A stretch of DNA of 64,000 bases, from NCBI GenBank assembly GCA_013365325.1, contig JABVXV010000182.1, positions 1 to 64,000 on the forward strand, read 5' to 3'. Below are positions 52,201 through 63,832 of this stretch, in pieces. Made by a program: the position numbers and the translations under genes. The stretch's first letter is position 1. Every line of letters starts with the position of its first letter. The notes under the pieces were generated by a model. It did no database searches. It was not told where the DNA came from and saw only the letters and a program-made list of their open reading frames with translations. The DNA is from Dipetalonema caudispina (lineage: Eukaryota; Nematoda; Chromadorea; Rhabditida; Onchocercidae).

Positions 52201-52208
52201 AGAATTGA
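45530..52208 (+). CDS. WDR26: WDR26, LisH-CTLH-WD40 subunit of the CTLH/GID ubiquitin ligase
   Basis: Thirteen exons: 45530-45946, 47867-47973, 48193-48262, 48451-48605, 48831-49041, 49223-49324, 49569-49704, 49927-50048, 50282-50426, 50699-50928, 51123-51232, 51341-51591, 52018-52208, giving 748 residues (human 661). The N-terminal 200 residues are low complexity with eleven consecutive Asp. LisH starts near residue 235 (IRIIGQYLKNLGLQETV, then ESGCRLE). CTLH follows (MAGEWDHAL). WD40 repeats start near residue 440 (LTKHTDEVWCAAFSRCGKYL, ATGSRSGAAHIWK) and end with AGHTARVNAVAWNPRLP and DDCTIRIWSP. In human cells WDR26 recruits substrates and drives ring assembly of the CTLH E3 ligase; the yeast counterpart is Gid7. 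The second intron has a GC donor. The first intron is about 1.9 kb and rich in CA repeats. Confidence 0.95.
45637..45671 (+). repeat. WDR26: (GAT/GAC)n coding microsatellite, poly-Asp
   Basis: Eleven consecutive Asp codons, mostly GAT, in the first exon of WDR26. It is likely to vary in length between individuals. Confidence 0.9.
46017..46246. repeat. WDR26: compound (CA)n/(TA)n microsatellite in WDR26 intron 1
   Basis: CA runs of 10-20 units alternate with CATA and TA segments over about 230 bases. The dinucleotide period leaves long open frames on both strands here; these are repeat artefacts. Confidence 0.95.
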
Positions 52209-53000
52209 TGTTAGTATGCTTCATTATATTATTAGTTTCATTTCCATGACACTTCATTATATAAATTAGTTTCATTTTATTATTAGATTCGCTTTTGTGT
52301 ATTTAATTTCATTAAGCGTTGCCTACTTGAACGCGAAATTGTAAACATGCAGATTACAACAATTTGTGTAAAACAGTCACTGTCATTGTATGAGCGTCTT
52401 TACGCCTTTTTTTGTTTTTGAAGACTCGTGTTATATCTTCTCACCACTGCAAATTACCTCAACTTGGCCAGTAATTACTTGTTTACATCTCCGGCTTGGT
52501 TAGTACTCCCCTGTTTGCCCACGGGACCTCAGGCACTAACCAATCAACAATTTGTGTCATTGTTATTGTTAAATGCCATTGGGATCATTCAATTTTTCAA
52601 TTCACGTCCATTTTGTTCGGTCAGCCCTCGGTATATTTCCATTAGAAGTCAATGATTGTATTATCTTCATACCAGATTTTTGAATAGGAGGCGTATTTTA
52701 TGTGCAACACAATTGTTTCTATACCATCGCATCTCCGAGCAACTTTAAAATTGTGAAGGTAACCTTTTATGAGCCCAACACGTGTCGAAAGGTTACTTCT
52801 TGCCTGGTTCAAATTGGTCTCAATTTTCAAGTTTTTGTCAGTAAGTCACAGTTGCATTATTGCTGAAAATTCAGTTCATCTTTTCATAGCGCTTGTGAAT
52901 GCCTTGTATCAGAAGAGACACACAGAAACGGGTCATCACCCTGTGATCGAGTGATTGAATCGTTGGTTTCTAAGACTGTCTCATTGTGTATTATCTGTCA

Positions 53001-53019
53001 TATATATATATATATATAC
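53001..53019. repeat. (TA)n microsatellite
   Basis: A pure TA run of about nine units in the WDR26 3' flank. Confidence 0.95.
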
Positions 53020-53178
53020 TAAACGATTATTGTGTCTTTAAATCACTGTTGTGTGTTTTATCGTTTTTTTTTTCCTTGGAACTTTAGTTCAGTCGTATTG
53101 ATTTTATTGTAATGATTTCCTACCAATCAGCAATGAATTTTTCATGTTTTGTAGTAACAACGAAAAGGAGGAAATGTG

Positions 53179-53184
53179 TTTATT
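53179..53184 (-). terminator. poly(A) signal AATAAA for the ubiquitin-like gene
   Basis: AATAAA on the minus strand, 39 bases past the stop codon that ends at 53223. Confidence 0.5.
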
Positions 53185-53222
53185 GTCTATATTTAGCATG
53201 AGAATTGAAAATGCAAGTGTTG

Positions 53223-54054
53223 TTAAAGCGATGGCTGTTGTGGTATTTCAACATAAGTCGGCGTGGAATATACTGTGTATCCATCTTCGATACGGTAGTA
53301 CTTGATCGTTGATGCATCGTCGAGACGTTGGACTGTAAATATGTATTATGCAGCATTCGCTCACATCTGTAATTGAGTTTGGCAAGGTTGTCTGGAAATT
53401 CATAAGTTGTTACGATACCTCCAAATGTAATGTCCTGTATTCCAATCGGGATGTCCGTCTTTTCCATGATCTTCTCTTTCAATGTTTTAATGGTATCCAT
53501 TGCCGAAATGTTAATTCCAATTGTTTGCCCGGCAAAGTTCCGTGTTTTGTTATAAACAATCACGTTAAGATACCTGAAATTTTATTACCAAGTTTAGAAA
53601 ACTGATAAGTTCTGAAAAGGAGGAAACCTTTTTGTGATCTTACTGAAATTAAGCAGAAATCAAAAGATAAAAGTTTCAGTAGGAAATTAGTTCTATTAAC
53701 GTATTAACATTAGGATTGATCTGACTAGTATACCTTTAACTTCTCCTCTGAATATGGTAGCAATGCGGCTAATACTGCAGGAATTATCATAACAATGGGA
53801 TAGGTAAACCATTCTTGGATTCCCTTCTGAATTATACATGAGAAGACTAGACTTTAATTTGTGAAAGTTATCTGAAGATCGGGACTGCCGGAAGATTCAG
53901 TATAATTCTCTCCTATGGTGTGTAACTAAATACGGACATGGCTGAACATTCAAATCTTCCTTAAAAGGCTTGGGTTGTTAACCGTTTAATTAATTATAAA
54001 AGCTTTCGATGGAATTGAAATCAGTGACAAGTTGAAATTTTTAGTAACTTACAT
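53223..54054 (-). CDS. small ubiquitin-like protein, no C-terminal diglycine
   Basis: Three pieces joined: the AT of the start codon at 54054-54053, exon 53573-53419 and exon 53332-53223, giving 88 residues. The fold signature is ubiquitin: MYLNVIVYNKTRN (strand 1), GQTIGINISAMDTIKTLKEK (strand 2 and helix), TDIPIGIQDITFG (ubiquitin EGIPPDQQRLIF), then RLDDASTIKYYRIEDGYTV (ubiquitin QLEDGRTLSDYNIQKESTL). It ends VEIPQQPSL with no Gly-Gly, so it should not be conjugated; a binding or adaptor role is possible. The 86-base intron 53418-53333 is read through by an open frame, but splicing restores the conserved second half. In the start-codon frame exon 1 has an upstream TGA and no other ATG, which supports this start. 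I cannot name a subfamily. Confidence 0.72.
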
Positions 54055-54820
54055 GATATTCTGAGAATAACAATAAGAGAAGAACCAATGTAAAAGTAAG
54101 GAAAATGATCACAAATTGCCTAAAATGATTGATTGCCTTCCATCAGTGTGGTGGTACCGCCTTTTTCACTTCGTTTTGCCGATAACGAAAGCTTATTTCA
54201 AATGAATCAAATAGAGTGGTGAGGTTGGATTTGACATTATCACCTTCCCTCTTTCCCCCCATTCCTCTAAATACTTCGTTCTTGGAAACAAGTGAAGGAT
54301 AAATTTACATCTCGCGTACTAAACTTTCAGCCTATCTTTTCGTTCCTGTTACTATTGTAGTACATCTTCGATTAGATTATTCAATTACTCATTTTAATCA
54401 AAATTAGCTTCAATATTTGCTTAAAAATTGTTGCACTCAAATATATGTCTTCTTTATCCAGAAATACGACCTCCAATTTCGGCTCGTAAATTTGGACTTG
54501 ATTCATATTAAGTTCAGTTAAAACCGTGAAGTGATTCTGTCTAACCTATTAGCTAACAACTTTTAAATTCATATTAAGCGTATCGGGTTTTCAATTTCTT
54601 AGGCATTGATGTAGACGATTCATTCTTATTTTCTTCTATTAAAATTTTTCAAGAAAACAAAATTTTCCATTCCTTCAAATGTTTGCAAATCTCCGATAAA
54701 GAAAATGAATATGAAAAGGTGCAAAGCTATGAATCGATTTTATTCGGAATCTAGCAGTTATCATTCATTACAAAAAATGTTCATTCATGAAATTCGATAA
54801 TAATATGTTAACAGTGGAAA
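54055..54820. other. gap between the ubiquitin-like gene and cat-1
   Basis: Both neighbours are on the minus strand, so this holds the cat-1 3' UTR and the 5' region and 5' UTR of the ubiquitin-like gene. A poly(A) signal is listed separately. I see no further gene. Confidence 0.6.
54738..54743 (-). terminator. poly(A) signal AATAAA for cat-1
   Basis: AATAAA on the minus strand, about 78 bases beyond the cat-1 stop codon at 54821. Confidence 0.55.
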
Positions 54821-57800
54821 TCAGTAATGATAGCCTTCGAACAGTCGTATTTCAGGATGTGCCAAATCACTTGTACCATCAATTTGTTCATACATATCAG
54901 TTGTGAATTTTTTTGTCTCTGTTGACTCTATTATGATCTGAAATTTCATTATTCAGAGAAATTATTTCTTTCATTGTCACAAAAATTACAATAACAAAAC
55001 AAAATTGGCAAAATTTCATGGTACTTGTCAATTTCAGTATTTGAATCAATTTTAAAAGTTTCAATAAACCAATAATCTGTAAAAATGAAGAACTAATGTT
55101 CACTAAAGATTATTATGATTTCGAATAAGAAATAACTGTAGAGTTCAAAGCAATGAACTATGATAACAAATAAAATTCAAAAATGAAAATGGTATATATA
55201 CGTCATCAATTTTGTTTGTTGCTGGCGGATTACGCAAAAATAACATCAGAGGAGCATATAAGAAGTTTATCACTGCTATTATACGAAGCATTCTGAAAAT
55301 TATTACTACTTCAGAGTTATACTGTAATAAATTTTTTCATTGATTAATTAAATTTCAGAAATGGAATTGGAAACAACACTTCAATTACAAATGAAATTAA
55401 TAAAATTTAATGATATGTTTTAATCTTCAATGTATTTATTGTATATGCGAATAAAATATTCTTCAAATTTGTTTGTATTTAACAAACAATTGATTTTTTT
55501 TTCTTTTTTTTGTAATTAGTATTCGTTTTAATTACAAAAATCATTCCAGTATATTTGCAACTTATCGTAACAATTGTAAATAAATACTAATTAGGAAACT
55601 CACGAAGCGAATCCAACAGAACGGACCAGAGGACCGGAAAAAAAAGGGCCCAAAGCAAAAGCAAAGCAAAATGCTGTATCTGCAATTGCATATATTGATC
55701 CATAAACACCAACATGACGTATATCCACCAGGTGACCCATCAACGGAAACATCGACGCATCAATCATACCTTGAATGCATCTTCTCAACTTCTATGACTT
55801 CTGAATATCTCATTTTATCGGTACATAGTGCATACACTTCCAGATATCTTTATCTTACCAATCGAGAAGCCCATAAGGAAATTTGGTACCATCAATCCAC
55901 CAACTCCTCGAGCTGTCGGAATCTAAAATTATTGCAATTATCAATTAAAGATCACAATGTCATAACGTTTTACATGCGATAATAGTGTGTACAATGATTT
56001 TTCAAAATCTATTAATTTAAAATCCGCCATTTTTAAAAATACAGTTCAAGAATTTCTCTAGGACCGAATGAATGTCACATTGGATGTTATTTCAAAGACA
56101 CTCTCCACCAATTATTTTAAGAAAAAATAGAAAAATGAAATTAAAAAACTTTTTATGAACAACACGATCAAATAACTTACAACGAATAGGCAAACGCCGA
56201 TTATTATGAGACCCAGAAAACTGCTCAGCCAACTGAAAATTGGAAACTTTTTGGTACATCGAAGGAATTTAACGCTTTTTTGAATTTCACAATTTCAAGT
56301 AAGAAATATTTGAATAGAGAAGTCCTAAATATTACGAATTATTTTAAAATGAAAACAAACCGTCCAATTTTATGTGCCAATGGTCCAAATATATTCGTAC
56401 CAATAAGGTAAGACATACTAGCAGGAAGGAAAGCGATACCACGTTCAAATGAACTGGCCTGCCAAGATTCCATCATCCACAATGGTAATGATGGTTCCAA
56501 CATCGCTATTCCAAGATTTCCGATTGTTATTGATCCTGAAAGGAGAGAGGGGGAAAAAAAAGCTTGGCATATTAAAATATATTACACATCACTGAGAAGT
56601 AATGTTTGAAAATAATTAGTGAGCATTTGTTAATTTTTGTAATTTGAGTTGGGAATCAAATATCAACTAATGAAAATCGAAGAAAAAAAAAAAAAAAGAA
56701 AAAAAGAAAATAGTAACCAGCAGCAACAATAATATATGGATCAGTGGCAAGTTCTTTCAAGCCAGTTCCTTCCGGTTCACAACGATCTATTCGTGGTTGC
56801 AGCACCAAAAATTGCAGAGCTACAACAATGTTATTTTAGCTCTTCAAATTTTAAATATTTTAATATTTTTGCAAAGAAGAGTTTTTCATTAAATCGATTA
56901 GATAAGCTTTGAGTTTATTTCGTTCGCACTGTCCTTGAAAATTCTTAAATTTTCAAAATTATTTTCTAAAATTTTGCTTTCTATTGTTATTAGCTCGTCA
57001 AGAAGTAATCTTTTTCTTTCCCATCTATTTACTGAGAACTCTTATCTTGGCTTCTTAAAAAATAATACTTACAGCCATCAAATAAAGCTAATAGTGCAAG
57101 AAGTAAGAATGGCAACTCTTTGCCCGACCACTGATATAAAACTCCTCCATATGGTGGTCCAACAAGTAAGCCAAGTGCCAAACCACCCAATGCTATACCC
57201 ATAGCACTACCGCGTTCTTCATCGTTCGGATAAGCTTGTGCAAGCATTCCCATACCTGTTAGATCAAATTAGATATTCAGGATGAAAAGCCTTTTTTTTT
57301 TTCTTTCCTATGAATGCAATCATTATCTGGAAATCCACTAACTGTCGAGTAGCATACTTTCTTCAGCAATATTACAACAAATATTTCCGGTCATGCTGAA
57401 TATGATTTTAGCAAACCTGAAGTGCTTGTACATGCAGATCCAACACCTTGAAAAGCTCGAGCAAGCCAAAGTACAGCAAATGATGTACCAAATGTAAACA
57501 TTACTGTTGACAAAAACATAACACAAAAACCAGTAAACATCGGTACTGTGTAACCAATTCTACAATTCATACAAGCGATAAAAATGGACAAAAAAAAAAA
57601 AATCAGAGAAATTTAAGAAAGTATAATTTTTTTTTTTTTCAGGAATTTTGGATAAGTAAATTATAACTGCACTTTGTTATCTCCTTGATAATGGCTTTTC
57701 ATTAATTAATTTAAACAAATATATCTAAAATTTCAAGTTATTAATGTCGAGAAAGGTTTATTGATAAATGTTATAAAGAAATATTTTCTAAAAGCGAACT

Positions 57801-58741
57801 TATTCGTAAGAGGACCAATCCATGGATTTGTTAATAATTGTACAAGTGCTTTTGATCCAAACATTAATCCCACGTAAACATTTTCTTCAGCTAAAGTATT
57901 ATGTCGTTTCATTTCTTCTGCAGCATTCGGTATAGTTCTTTGATCCACTTTTGTATTTTCATTTGTAATGGATGATTCTGTTGTTATCGTTTTCATGCGC
58001 ATAGTTGTTCGAGAAGTTTTACCTAGTAGGAATTTATGTGTTATTACAAAATTTAAATTTGTAATTAAATTTTAATTCAAATTGAGCAAAAATTAGGATT
58101 ATATGATACATTTTCAAATTTTCCAAAAACTTCTTCAATCATCTAACCTTTCCCAGGAAGTTTTTTCCTCAAAATTTTGCTTTTACGAAATGGATTTAAT
58201 GGAGTTTTTTGCCAATCTGTTGCTATATCTATATCCGATGGAATTTCCCAAGCATCATCCCAAATGAACGGTTGTCGTTCATTTTCCTTTTTCTGTACCA
58301 TCTTTTTATTTTCCGTAAAACTGGCACGTTTGCCTCGTGAATGTTCTGATACTGGTATTTTATTGTAAAGCAATAAATCTGTTGAATTTGGATGTGATAG
58401 TCGTAAAAGATATTCCGGTATTATTGGTACTGCAATAAATTGAAACAAAAACTATACAATCATAATTAAAAGCAAAATTTTTTTCCTGAACAAAATATTG
58501 ACAAAAATATTCTATCATATCAGTGAGAGACCGAAAGTTTTACTTAAGCCTCAAACTTTTAATTAATTGCTGAAAGTTCTATTTATTCATGTAATAAATT
58601 CTTATTCACTTGAAATGATTTGGACATACCAACAGTAGTCAAAAGCATATTATCCAAAAATAAGGCAATGTACACAATGAATAATAGCATCTTCCGATTG
58701 TGCCGATATTTATTAATTAATTCAGAAAGTGCTACTGCCAT
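54821..58741 (-). CDS. cat-1: synaptic vesicular monoamine transporter (VMAT, CAT-1 type; SLC18/MFS)
   Basis: Twelve exons in coding order: 58741-58630, 58429-58148, 58022-57800, 57559-57417, 57255-57073, 56819-56718, 56535-56361, 56232-56181, 55922-55859, 55769-55604, 55292-55202, 54937-54821, giving 569 residues. Landmarks: helix 1 [17 protein letters not shown] with the VMAT aspartate, a long luminal loop (about residues 50-175), [92 protein letters not shown], and a tail ending LFEGYHY. It exchanges vesicle protons for dopamine, serotonin and related amines in neurons. The ATG at 58741 (MAVALSEL) aligns with vertebrate starts; an in-frame ATG at 58804 would add 21 residues. LLDNML context and the large first loop favour VMAT over the acetylcholine transporter UNC-17. 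Confidence 0.95.
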
Positions 58742-58832
58742 ATTAATATGCCAGTCAATCCTTGTGGTTGCAAACTTTTTCTTTATTCTAGAATTCCACT
58801 GCAAGTATTAATTATTAAAACATAAACGTATC
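58742..58832. promoter_or_regulatory. 91-base divergent spacer between cat-1 and a possible small gene
   Basis: If the plus-strand gene is real, its ATG at 58833 and the cat-1 ATG at 58741 are only 91 bases apart, which would make this a shared core promoter. No TATA or Inr element is clear. The spacer includes an in-frame extension of cat-1 exon 1. Confidence 0.3.
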
Positions 58833-59590
58833 ATGCAGTTCACGTACTCTACAATAATTCACCAAGCTGTTACTCGAGCATCAGTGTTTGTTGTTTTCAG
58901 TGAATCAACCGTTTTTATATTTTAATTAGGTCATCCGTATTTCTTCATACTAATTTAACTCTCAATAGCTGAATCAAAGAGTAAAAAAAAAAGTACATCT
59001 GTGGAAGCTAATCAAGAACAAGGTGAGGATAGGAAATTATGTTGTGATTTAGAGATTGAAATCCAATTAGGCAGTTTGCGCAAAATACAATTCACTTAAA
59101 GTAAGAAAAGAAGTTGAATTTTTCCAAAGAAATAGATTTTTTCAGATATTGGTCAAACTACAATGTATCAGGATCATACTGATATCTTATCTTTGGTAAA
59201 AGCACAATTAAATATCTTTTTTAAAGTTCAAATTTTCAATGATTATATTGAAACAATATATTTATTTTAAGCAACAGTTCAATTTAATTTGGAATTGCAA
59301 GTGTTAAAATGTCATGATAAAAAATTGCGAACAATATTTATAAAAACAATTTCATCCTGAAACTGAATGGAATTTTTGAGAGAGATGAATAGCTATCTTT
59401 TTTTCTGTTTAGTCTTAAACAGTAATTGAAAACTTTTTAAAATAAGGTCACAGATAGGGTCGATTCAACTTCATTCTTCGATGAACCAGTAGGAAGGCCA
59501 TATTTAAGATTTAGTTTGGGGAAAATTCAAATAAAAGAAGTGGGTTGCAGGAACAACAATTATACCAATAAATTACTCGGAGCGATGTAA
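58833..59590 (+). CDS. possible small four-exon gene, unknown function
   Basis: Four exons, 58833-58899, 58969-59022, 59146-59195 and 59447-59590, join in phase through three GT-AG introns to give 104 residues ending at TAA 59588-59590. Segments include ESKSKKKSTSVEANQEQ (lysine-rich, polar), MYQDHTDILSL, RVDSTSFFDEPVGRPYLRF and LGKIQIKEVGCRNNNY. There is no signal peptide beyond a weakly hydrophobic start (SVFVVF), and no domain I recognise. It is too short for any single-frame ORF to reveal it. The evidence is only phase consistency and sensible splice sites, so chance cannot be excluded. Confidence 0.35.
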
Positions 59591-62500
59591 GCTGGCACGC
59601 ATTATTTTCCTGGCTTGAAATTACTTTCGCAGTTTTGCTTTAGTCGAAAAACAAGACTCATGCGACTACATATTATGTTCAAATCATTTTAAAATTTTGA
59701 TTGTCATTACAATATACATAAAAATAGCAATATTTATATTTATACTTAATGCAGAAAGACAGATACAGAAAATCCTACACATTTGTTAGTTATAAGGTAC
59801 CGGATAGTGCAGAAAATGATAAGTATCCAAATGTCAGCATAAAATCTAAAGTTATCTGATAATGGTATTAGCAAAAATCGAACAACTAGTTCCTTTGATT
59901 GGCGTATAAAGTAAATTTAATTAAACTTGCTGAATTTGGAAAAGTGGAATATGACTTGGGTGGAAAAAAGCAATTTGACATTTTTCGAATCAACCTACAG
60001 CTGCTATTATATTTTATATTATTGATTTAATGCTAAAATAACGAAAAAAAAAGAAACCCTAAGAAATTTTATGACAAAACGATAGCTAGCTTACATCATG
60101 ATTATATTTTGTTGGATTAATCAATTTTTTTTTTAGATATTTTCCTCGAGTTAGAAATTTATTCATATGCTGAAAAACTAAGCAATCCATTATCGTTGTC
60201 TGAAATGTAATTTCCCAAAGAATAGATTAACAAAGTGAATTATCTATGCTATCCTGATAAACTATCATCTGGATGATTTATGTAGAACAGAAAAATTATA
60301 TATATTTAGAGATCATCAACTTTTTCAAATATACAGTTGCTTTTATGCAATCAAACTATAAAACAGAAAAAAAAAAAAAAAAAAAAAACAACAGGAAGAG
60401 AGAAAGAGAGACTCAAATTGTTAAATTGCAATGTTAATATTTCCAGATTTGGGAAAAGTTCAAAATTAAAAGTAAAACATTATTTATGCCCTAAAGTTTG
60501 CAGAAACATGATAACAAGCATCCGAGGTAAATAAATTTGTTAACGATCCTTTTAAAATTACCGAAAATTTTTGAATCGTCATTTTCGTCCCTTTATTATT
60601 GAACAAAAACAAGCTGTGGTTAAATAAAATTATCATCAAACCTGCATTTAAGAAATTAAACTGACCGTTACCGTTACAGGAAACCAAACCAGCCAAGTTT
60701 CAATAGCAATCAGATTGTATTGAACCTATTTGGCCAGAGACACTTCTAATTTGCAGACGCAAAAAAAAAGAAAAAAATGAAATTATTTGACGATGAATCG
60801 TTAAAAAAAGTGAGAAGATTAAAAAAAGTTATCCATCGGATTGGATTAAGCTAGAAAGGCTCTTGAATTTCACAGGTCTGTCTGCTTTCAATGAGTATCG
60901 AGAGCGGACAGACTTTTAAAGCCAAGGGTTTTTCTTGAAATCACAAACTTGAGATCAGAGAAGTAGGATCTTCCAAACTGTAAATTCGCCAGGGGTGTCA
61001 TTTTCTTTAAGCAATATTTAGCTGAAACATTACACGAAATAGATTTTATGATTGATTTAATGATTCGTATAAACAAGATAGCTTGATATCGAGTGTTAAG
61101 GTCAATAAGTCTGTAGCAGTCAAATAGAGTAGGCGAAAACGAAGATGTAACATCCAGGAGATTATGCGAAAAAAGAAAATAATGTCACATGAGACGATCA
61201 AATCCTTTTCCAGTTGAGGATAAATGCTTTATTTAAGCCATTGACGGTTATCACAAAGTGATTCGAAAAGAGTGAAGAAAGAAAATAAATTATTGAAGAG
61301 GTTTCCAGAAAATTTTGACTGCAAATGACACTTCACAGAACAACCATGGAAAACCCTATTATTATGAAGTGGACATTGAGATGCTCCATTTTACGCTATG
61401 ATATGTTTGAATAAACAAAAATAAAAGTAGCAGCTGCGAAAGTTTTGGATTTAAAAAAAAAAAAAAAAAATGAAAAATCATTGCTGAATAAAATTCTCAG
61501 AAATCGCTTTATTACTTTCTCGAGAATGCGCGAGCAATAACGTATCTACAAAAATGAAATTTATATCACTCTCCATGACTTCTTCAAATATCCTCATGTC
61601 ATATCAACTTTACCTTTTGAATTGGCGATATTTTGATAACATCGATGTATTTCTTTTAAGAATTAGTTAACATGGGATAAAAATTACAAGATATGTGTAA
61701 TTCACTTAAATCAAACAGTTTGAGCGAAATTTCATGATTTCGCATACAACAATAATGTAAACTACTGAACATTTTCCATCGTTGTATTTTTAAATGTTAA
61801 CATTGAAAAGCACGAAAAAGTGATACAAACTCGATGACATGCTTAACCTTACAAATGACAAATGCATGAGTTAGCAGAAGATGAATGTTGAATTCAAAAC
61901 TTGGACAATTTATAATTATGCGGATGGGAGAATGCAATCAAAGTGTCGCTTTTCGCCAGAGTTATCAAATATAATAAATGGAATATAGCACGGAAGTCTA
62001 TTAACAACATAAATAGAGCAATATATCGCTACTGGAAAATCCGCTAAAAAAAAAAAAAAAAAAAAGAATTCAATCACTTGCAACTATAACTCTTTCTTAT
62101 TCAAATAAGCTTTTTTTTACTCCATCAAAATTATTAAATATTTTTGGATGTTAAATGAACATAATAATTGTAATTATATATGCGCAAAAGTAAATAATAA
62201 TATTTGATGCATAAAACGACAAGTTAATCAGGAAAACATCCGAACTGATTAGTGATGATGATATTCAGAGTAAATCATGATCATTTTCAAATCAAAATTG
62301 ATTACAGTATCATTTGAAAAGAAATGATAAAAATTAATGATATTTTCAATCCATATCAAAATTTTATTCCAAGCAAATTTTGAAACATATTTGATGGAAT
62401 TATAAAAAAAGTGCGGATTGTAACGAAGTGCAATCGTCTCTTACAAATTACCAACTAAAAGTTTCAAATAAGAATAAACGATATATTATACTTTTGTTCT

Positions 62501-62724
62501 GTATCATTTTTGAGTCGAAAAACTACTGAAATTGCAAACAGTTTTTACACCAAATTTACAGCAATTACGAAAATTCATAATAAACGATGTAAAATGCACT
62601 GGTGATATTTTAAAATGACACCAACCATTCGTATAGTTAAAAAAGGAGGTGTATTCATCATTTAGCTTGATATTCTTGAATAGTATGAGTTTGTAATCAA
62701 TATCTTAGTTGCTAGCTTACAAGT

Positions 62725-62900
62725 CATGCTAATAATCATACTATTAATTTAATTTTCCATTCCATCTCATGTTTCCCTCTAAAATCTTGCTTCTCACAAG
62801 TTTTTACCATTGTCATGCTAATAATTGGACTATTAATTTAATTTTTTACTTCATGTCTTCATCCGAAATTTTTGCATTCTACAAGTTTTCGTAACTATCT
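62725..62900. repeat. diverged tandem duplication, period 89 bp
   Basis: CATGCTAATAATCATACTAT near 62725 recurs as CATGCTAATAATTGGACTAT near 62814. Both continue TAATTTAATTTT, then T/C-rich text, then a CACAAGTTTT or TACAAGTTTT end. Two copies only. Confidence 0.8.
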
Positions 62901-63793
62901 TTTATTTTTCAATTTATTTCAAATATTTAAAATAATGCCATCATAAAAATCTACTAAACATGAATTACAGTCAAGCATAATTTGTTGACATAACTAAAAT
63001 AATCAAAAAAGATAAAAATTTGACGTATTCTTTTGTAATCAAACAAAAGGATTGTGTACTTAATGTGGAAGTATTATTTGATAAAGAATAAAAGAAATAA
63101 TAGTTGCATCGAAAAATTCCGAAGTGAACTTTCCGTATCAGTTGTAAAATGTTGCTCTAAGATGTTAGTATGCTTAGAATTCTTTATCACTTCTCAAAAT
63201 TCTATGACTATTATCGCACCGACTAAACATAATTCATAATTTCTTTCAAATGCCAATTTCATAGCGCAACGACTAAATCAATCCTGCAATTCTTGATACA
63301 AATGTTGAGCAAACTGGGTTGTTTACAGTAGCACACTACTTAGTTCACTATGACAGCCTGGTGCACTGTCTGGTCTAAATATTGGGTGGTAAGCAGGAGA
63401 TGGTGGGGGAAAGGATCCTTGTCATATACGGTCTTAGAGAGGATGATTTCGGATCTCTGTTTATTTTTAAGTTATACGTGATTCTTTACGAGTAGATTAC
63501 TGGTGCTTATAGTTGTTTTACCCATCCTTTTTTAATCTATGGAACTGTTCTCTTAAAAATGTTGATATTTACCGTTGTGGTTTTAACTTCCACTCCTCGA
63601 TCCCATCTATAGTCCATGACTATCCTAACAGAGGAGGGGATTACCTATCATGTCACAAATCGCTGATTGAATATCTGAAAAATTTGTAGTAATCAAATTT
63701 GTTTCCTCTATCTTTGATTAACCAAATTGTCCCACTGAGTATTTTGATAAATGTGTAATGCATTTGCAATTTGGAAGAAGCATAAGGAACACA

Positions 63794-63832
63794 AGTGTGT
63801 GTGTGTGTGTGTGTGTGCGTGTGTGTGTGTGG
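63794..63832. repeat. (GT)n microsatellite
   Basis: A GT run about 38 bases long with one GC interruption. Confidence 0.95.

Larger units (their letters stand above)
52209..53222. other. convergent 3' flanks of WDR26 and the ubiquitin-like gene
   Basis: About 1 kb between convergent stops. A (TA)n tract lies at 53001-53019. The ORFs at 52428-52655 and 52769-52954 resemble no known family. Confidence 0.6.

Noticed and set aside
53223..53563. Single-exon reading of the ubiquitin-like protein
   Set aside because: The frame after FGG diverges from ubiquitin. Removing the 86-base GT-AG intron restores the conserved RLDDASTIKYYRI segment in another frame.
58742..58804. Upstream in-frame ATG of cat-1 at 58804
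   Set aside because: Adds a basic 21-residue extension absent from vertebrate VMATs. The ATG at 58741 aligns better with known starts, though the longer form is not excluded.
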